11,270 nt of DNA from Syntrophaceae bacterium UBA5761 (GTDB taxonomy: Bacteria > Desulfobacterota > Syntrophia > Syntrophales > UBA4778): the NCBI GenBank assembly GCA_002418885.1, contig DIEZ01000027.1, positions 1-11,270 of the forward strand, read 5' to 3'. The translations under genes were made by a program, and so were the position numbers. Within the stretch, counting starts at the first letter, position 1. Each line of letters opens with the position of its first letter. The notes beneath the pieces are model-generated. The model was given only the letters and a program-made list of their open reading frames with translations. It searched no databases and was not told the origin of the DNA. This document shows positions 8,441-11,270 of the stretch, one piece after another.

Positions 8441-8457
8441 CCGTTCCCTGGTTTTCT

Positions 8458-9252
8458 TCATTTTTGGATCCCGATGACATTGGGGATCGGCCACTGCTCG
8501 CCGTCCGAGTCTCCGGGCGGCGTCGTGACGTCGAAGGTGCCGGCGAGGTCGCGGGTGAAGCCTCCCGCGTTGACGGAAAGGCTGGCTTCGCTCCCCCCTT
8601 CGACGTGCATCATCCTGATGACCCCGAGCTGCAGGGATTTGACCAACTCGTTGAATTCCTTCATCGGGTAGGGTGTGCGGCAGAAAAGAAACAGAATACG
8701 ACCTTGGCTGTCCATGCCGACCGCCGCTTCGCTCCACCTTTTATCGGAAGAAGGCCACACGTTGACCCCTCTTTTTTTCATCAGACGGAGGTTTTGGACC
8801 ACGGAACGGTAGTATTTCAAAGAGTCCTTCGCGCCGGGCTCGTCGAGGTCGACGATGACGGCTTGGGGGAGTCCAGGTTTTAGAGGGTCGAAGGCAAGGG
8901 CCGATTTGTACCTGCCGCTCCATCTTCCGTTCTGTACATGGGTGCCGTTTCTGAGGTAGCCCACGTTCGTCGAATAGTCGGTCCCATACATCCCCGCGTT
9001 GATCGCGGCGATGAGGTTGAAATCCTTGCACCACGCGCCGGTCGTTCGCGGTCTTTTGTCTTGTTCCGATGCGAGCAGGAGTACGAGTTTCGCCCGGGAA
9101 GGGTCAAGGCGGACGACGTGGATTTGTCCGTTAAAGACTGCGTATTCGACGCCCTGAGCGATGACCGCCCAGGGGGCGGAAGCGAATGCCGGGGCGGACG
9201 AGATGACCAGGAGAAGAAGCGACGAAAACAGCAACAGCAGGCGGGAATTCAT
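8458..9252 (-). CDS. Secreted phosphodiester glycosidase-domain protein (DUF2233/NAGPA family)
   Basis: With the start at ATG 9252-9250 the protein has 264 residues. It opens with a clear signal peptide: MNSR, a leucine-rich core (5-17), and AFA at 22-24 before a probable signal peptidase I site. The mature part resembles the NAGPA/DUF2233 fold, named after the mammalian enzyme that uncovers mannose-6-phosphate. AINAGMYG (83-90) leads into NVGYLRNG (96-103), then VQNLRLM (152-158), a (M)HVEGGSEASL segment (216-225) where the family usually has a D/E-GG-S motif, and a C-terminal IPNVIGIQK typical of the fold. Bacterial members are thought to cleave sugar-phosphodiester bonds in envelope polymers; the substrate here is unknown. 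The frame is open upstream to 9393, but a strong promoter candidate at 9328-9355 would start transcription near 9321, so the signal-peptide methionine is preferred. A GGAG sits only 2 nt before it, which is unusually tight. It lies downstream of the hotdog gene, 220 bp away, and is probably transcribed separately. Confidence 0.85.
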   Translation of the reverse strand: MNSRLLLLFSSLLLLVISSAPAFASAPWAVIAQGVEYAVFNGQIHVVRLDPSRAKLVLLLASEQDKRPRTTGAWCKDFNLIAAINAGMYGTDYSTNVGYLRNGTHVQNGRWSGRYKSALAFDPLKPGLPQAVIVDLDEPGAKDSLKYYRSVVQNLRLMKKRGVNVWPSSDKRWSEAAVGMDSQGRILFLFCRTPYPMKEFNELVKSLQLGVIRMMHVEGGSEASLSVNAGGFTRDLAGTFDVTTPPGDSDGEQWPIPNVIGIQK

Positions 9253-9327
9253 ATCTCCGGTCCGGGTAAACGGGTGGAATCTCCGGCCCGGAGCGATGTT
9301 TGCGACCGAACGATCTTTCATGCCCTG

Positions 9328-9355
9328 TTTATACAACATTTTTTGAGATTCCCAA
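9328..9355 (-). promoter_or_regulatory. Candidate sigma-70 promoter for the phosphodiester glycosidase gene
   Basis: On the minus strand TTGGGA (9350-9355) is followed after 16 bp, including an A tract, by TATAAA (9328-9333), a 5 of 6 match to the -10 consensus. The start of transcription would fall near 9321. This leaves a leader of about 70 nt before the signal-peptide ATG at 9252 and argues against longer N-terminal versions of the protein. Confidence 0.5.
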
Positions 9356-9378
9356 ACGCATTTACGCCCTGGACTCCG

Positions 9379-9401
9379 GGAGGTTGATTGCACAGACCTC
9401 C
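9379..9401. repeat. Short inverted repeat downstream of the thioesterase gene
   Basis: GGAGGT (9379-9384) and ACCTCC (9396-9401) are a perfect 6-bp inverted repeat around an 11-nt loop. It lies in the 220-bp gap after the minus-strand thioesterase gene, just upstream of the next promoter. No T run follows on the minus strand, so it is not a convincing terminator. Apart from this and the promoter at 9328-9355, I see nothing in 9253-9472. Confidence 0.2.
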
Positions 9402-9472
9402 GTTTATTGCGGCCCGGACGGACATCCCCTCTTGCGCATTTTTTAGCAGTGTGGATGGCCTCACAGAAATCG

Positions 9473-9940
9473 TTACTCCGTCCGGGGCGGCATCTCGATC
9501 AGCACCGACTCGCCTCTGGCGCATACCTCACCGTCAACGGAGAGCGTCACGGCCACGATGACCTTGCGGCCTTTCATTTCCTCGACCTTTCCCCTGAGCT
9601 CCAGGACCTTGTCCACCGGTGTCGGCCTGAGAAAGTCGACCTTCAACGACGCCGCCACAAAACGAGGGGGCGCTATATCACCCGCCGACGGGCCTGACTG
9701 GCGCAACTTTGCCGCCGAGGCGGTTGCAGAGCTGTGGCAGTCGATCAGCGACGCGATAAAACCGCCGTAGGCATATCCGGGAACGCCCCCGGTGTGGTGA
9801 GGTTCGGGCGTATAACGACAGACGCATTCGTCGTCTTCCGGGTAACTCTTTATGTGCAGTCCCTTCCGGTTGAGTCGTCCGCACCCGTAGCAATGGGCGA
9901 ATTCGTCGGGGTAACGGTCCTGGATGGATTTTGCTTTCAT
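9473..9940 (-). CDS. PaaI-type hotdog-fold acyl-CoA thioesterase
   Basis: A cytoplasmic 155-residue protein, the usual size for a single hotdog domain. Its signature is GYAYGGFIASLIDCHSSATA (55-74). The hotdog helix carries D67 and H69, and the YGG-IASLIDCH arrangement is one I recognise from a subgroup of PaaI family thioesterases. The second half shows the strands around ASLKVDFLRPTPVD (97-110), LELRGKVEEMKGRK (113-126) and VDGEVCARGES (135-145). The N-terminus has a CYGCGRLNRKGL motif (17-28) common in these proteins, and a further C-V-C at 39-41. Such enzymes hydrolyse acyl-CoA or aryl-CoA thioesters; the substrate cannot be told from sequence. The start is firm: AGGAGG (9947-9952) lies 6 nt before ATG 9940-9938. 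It is divergent from the radical SAM gene and may share its control region. Confidence 0.85.
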   Translation of the reverse strand: MKAKSIQDRYPDEFAHCYGCGRLNRKGLHIKSYPEDDECVCRYTPEPHHTGGVPGYAYGGFIASLIDCHSSATASAAKLRQSGPSAGDIAPPRFVAASLKVDFLRPTPVDKVLELRGKVEEMKGRKVIVAVTLSVDGEVCARGESVLIEMPPRTE

Positions 9941-9972
9941 GTCGGCCCTCCTCTCCTGAAAATTGCCGTAAA

Positions 9973-10001
9973 CTCATATGTCATCCGGCGGCGATATGCA
10001 A
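9973..10001 (-). promoter_or_regulatory. Candidate promoter for the hotdog thioesterase gene
   Basis: On the minus strand TTGCAT (9996-10001) and TATGAG (9973-9978) are 17 bp apart, matching 3 and 4 of 6 consensus bases. Transcription would start near 9966, about 26 nt before the ATG and just ahead of its strong ribosome binding site. The -35 lies inside the left arm of the inverted repeat at 9993-10047. The hexamers are weak, so this rests mainly on position. Confidence 0.3.
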
Positions 10002-10047
10002 CAGGATAAGTTACGGCTGAGAACCACCCGTTCTTTCGTTGCATATC
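9993..10047. repeat. Perfect 10-bp inverted repeat between divergent genes, possible operator
   Basis: GATATGCAAC (9993-10002) and GTTGCATATC (10038-10047) are exact reverse complements, 35 bp apart (45 bp centre to centre). A smaller inverted pair, AGAAC and GTTCT around CACCC, lies between them near 10021-10035. Each arm contains TTGCAT, the putative -35 of one of two outward-facing promoters. The arrangement suggests a site for a dimeric regulator or a shared control element for both genes; no regulator gene is visible in the window. Confidence 0.45.
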
Positions 10048-10067
10048 ATGGCGGTTTGAAATATAAA
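10039..10067 (+). promoter_or_regulatory. Candidate promoter for the radical SAM gene, possibly giving a leaderless mRNA
   Basis: TTGCAT (10039-10044) and TATAAA (10062-10067) are 17 bp apart. The -10 matches 5 of 6 consensus bases, the -35 matches 3. Transcription would start about 7 nt after the -10, at or next to the ATG at 10074. No Shine-Dalgarno precedes that ATG. If correct, the message would have little or no 5' leader. Confidence 0.35.
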
Positions 10068-10073
10068 AAACAT

Positions 10074-11261
10074 ATGGTTTCGCGGCGTGAATTTTTGCTT
10101 AAACTGGCAAGGCTTGTGCCTCTGGCCGGCGCGGGGGTCGTGCTGTGCGACCCCTTCCGGGTTCTCTTCGATGACGGCCTTTCCTTTGCGCTAACCGAGC
10201 AAGACGAGCTTGTTCTTTCCGCCCCGAAGGCGCGCTACTGGGCGTCTACCGGCCGGGGCGTCGAAGGCGTGTCGCACGAGCACAGAAGTCGGGTCGTCAG
10301 GTGCCTGCTCTGCGCTCAGGGTTGCTTCATCGGGGAGGGCGAGCGCGGCAGGTGCCGAACCCGGATGAACGTCAAGGGCGAGTTGCGCAGCCTCGTGTAC
10401 GGGCGGCCCATCGCCATCCACATAGACCCCATCGAGAAGAAACCTTTCTACCATTTTCTCCCCGGTTCGGCGGCCTATTCCCTGGCGACGTCCGGTTGCC
10501 CGTTGAGGTGCAAGTTCTGTCAGAATTGGGAGATGTCGCAGGCCGCGCCGGAGGATTACCGGGTGGAAAGAAAGACGGCGGAGACGGTCGCCCTGAACGC
10601 GGCCACACTGCAGGCGCCGGTCATCGCCTTCACGTACAACGAACCGACCGTTTTTACCGAGTACCTGCTCGACATCGCGGGGGAGGCGAGAAAACTTGGC
10701 CTGCGCTCCGTGCTCGTAACTTGCGGCCTCATGAACGAAACTCCCCTTGCCGACATGTGCCGGGCCCTCGACGCCGTCAAGGTAGACCTGAAGGGGTACA
10801 GCGAGTCTTTCTACAGAAACGTCTGCGGGGCGGAGCTGAAGCCCGTACTGAGAAGCATCAAGCAAGTCGCGAGAAGTCGGGTTCACCTGGAGATTGTCAA
10901 CCTTGTGGTCCCCACGCTGAACGATTCCGACGAGATGGTGAAGGACCTTATCACGTGGGTCCTGAATGAGGTCGGGCCGGACGTACCGCTTCACTTCTCA
11001 CGTTTTCACCCCAACTACCAGCTTCTCAACCTCCCACCCACGCCCGTGGCGACCCTTGAACGGGCGAGGGACGCCGCCATGGCGCAGGGTTTGCGGTACG
11101 TCTACGTCGGCAATGTCCCCGACCACCCCGGTAACAACACCCGGTGTCCCTATTGTGGAAAAGAAGTGATAAAGAGGACGTCATTCTTTGTGACCGAGGT
11201 GCACGTGAAGGGAGGCCGTTGCGCCTTTTGCCGCAGGAAAATCGCCGGTGTGTGGGGGTAG
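10074..11261 (+). CDS. amrS: AmmeMemoRadiSam system radical SAM enzyme with a twin-arginine N-terminus
   Basis: From ATG 10074 the protein has 395 residues. The radical SAM cluster motif SGCPLRCKFCQNW gives C142, C146 and C149, which would hold the [4Fe-4S] cluster that cleaves S-adenosylmethionine. Before it is the family's cysteine module RCLLCAQGC...GRC (C77, C80, C84, C94) followed by R-x-R-M-N. After it come TYNEPTVFTEY (187-197), VKVDLKGYS (236-244), VVPTLNDS (278-285) and FHPNY (311-315). The C-terminus has CPYC (358-361) and CAFC (383-386), a likely zinc ribbon, ending in IAGVWG as family members do. The family accompanies AMMECR1 and Memo proteins; neither is in the window and they may lie downstream. 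The reaction is not known to me. Residues 3-10 read SRREFLLK, a good twin-arginine motif, with a weakly hydrophobic segment to about 25. The frame stays open upstream to ATG 9978, but that start has no ribosome binding site and lies before the putative promoter. Confidence 0.9.
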   Translation: MVSRREFLLKLARLVPLAGAGVVLCDPFRVLFDDGLSFALTEQDELVLSAPKARYWASTGRGVEGVSHEHRSRVVRCLLCAQGCFIGEGERGRCRTRMNVKGELRSLVYGRPIAIHIDPIEKKPFYHFLPGSAAYSLATSGCPLRCKFCQNWEMSQAAPEDYRVERKTAETVALNAATLQAPVIAFTYNEPTVFTEYLLDIAGEARKLGLRSVLVTCGLMNETPLADMCRALDAVKVDLKGYSESFYRNVCGAELKPVLRSIKQVARSRVHLEIVNLVVPTLNDSDEMVKDLITWVLNEVGPDVPLHFSRFHPNYQLLNLPPTPVATLERARDAAMAQGLRYVYVGNVPDHPGNNTRCPYCGKEVIKRTSFFVTEVHVKGGRCAFCRRKIAGVWG

Positions 11262-11270
11262 GGCGGAGTG

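Noticed and set aside
9253..9393. N-terminal extension of the phosphodiester glycosidase protein up to ATG 9393 or ATG 9321
   Set aside because: These starts would bury the signal peptide behind 24-47 extra residues, and the promoter candidate at 9328-9355 would start transcription near 9321, after the first and on top of the second.
9379..9401. Intrinsic terminator for the thioesterase gene
   Set aside because: The 6-bp stem has an 11-nt loop and no following T tract on the minus strand; listed only as a weak inverted repeat.
9978..10073. Upstream start of the radical SAM protein at ATG 9978
   Set aside because: No ribosome binding site, it overlaps the inverted repeat and putative promoters, and it would place 32 non-conserved-looking residues ahead of a twin-arginine motif. 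It cannot be fully excluded.
10191..10994. Open frame of 267 codons on the minus strand opposite the radical SAM gene
   Set aside because: Mirror frame of a clearly coding region; the composition looks like reverse-frame translation.
1..11270. E. coli Chi site GCTGGTGG on either strand
   Set aside because: I noticed none when reading by eye, but I cannot run an exact search, and one 11-kb window would not be informative about Chi in any case.

Overview
The window looks like chromosomal DNA from a high-GC Gram-negative bacterium (roughly 60% GC by eye). The gene set points towards Desulfobacterota (the former Deltaproteobacteria) or a neighbouring lineage: a recC-recB-recD operon, a short RpoD-like sigma factor, and an AmmeMemoRadiSam radical SAM enzyme behind a twin-arginine signal. 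This placement is an inference from gene content, not a phylogeny. I see no tRNA, rRNA, CRISPR array, insertion sequence or other sign of recent transfer. The six genes and one gene fragment account for nearly all of the sequence.

Left part (1-7190, minus strand): a recombination and repair operon transcribed in the order recC, recB, recD. recC and recB overlap by 4 bp (ATGA), and recD starts 52 bp after recB and runs off the left edge. Together they encode the RecBCD helicase-nuclease (exodeoxyribonuclease V). The motor and nuclease residues of RecB are intact. RecC is close to the E. coli protein, but several residues that read Chi in E. coli are substituted, so the Chi sequence may differ.

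Middle (7191-8433): a 187-bp divergent intergenic region with a promoter candidate in each direction, then a plus-strand sigma-70 family gene of about 351 codons. It lacks a normal region 1.1 and has two competing start codons. It converges, with only 24 bp between, on a minus-strand gene for a secreted phosphodiester glycosidase-domain protein (8458-9252). A small hairpin carries the sigma gene's stop codon in its loop.

Right part (9253-11261): a minus-strand PaaI-type hotdog thioesterase gene (9473-9940) is divergent from an AmmeMemoRadiSam radical SAM gene (10074-11261). The control region between them has a perfect 10-bp inverted repeat whose arms hold the putative -35 hexamers of two back-to-back promoters. 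The radical SAM protein starts with a twin-arginine motif, unexpected for a SAM/[4Fe-4S] enzyme. I judge this gene and its control region the most unusual part of the window. The rest is well-known families in ordinary arrangements.
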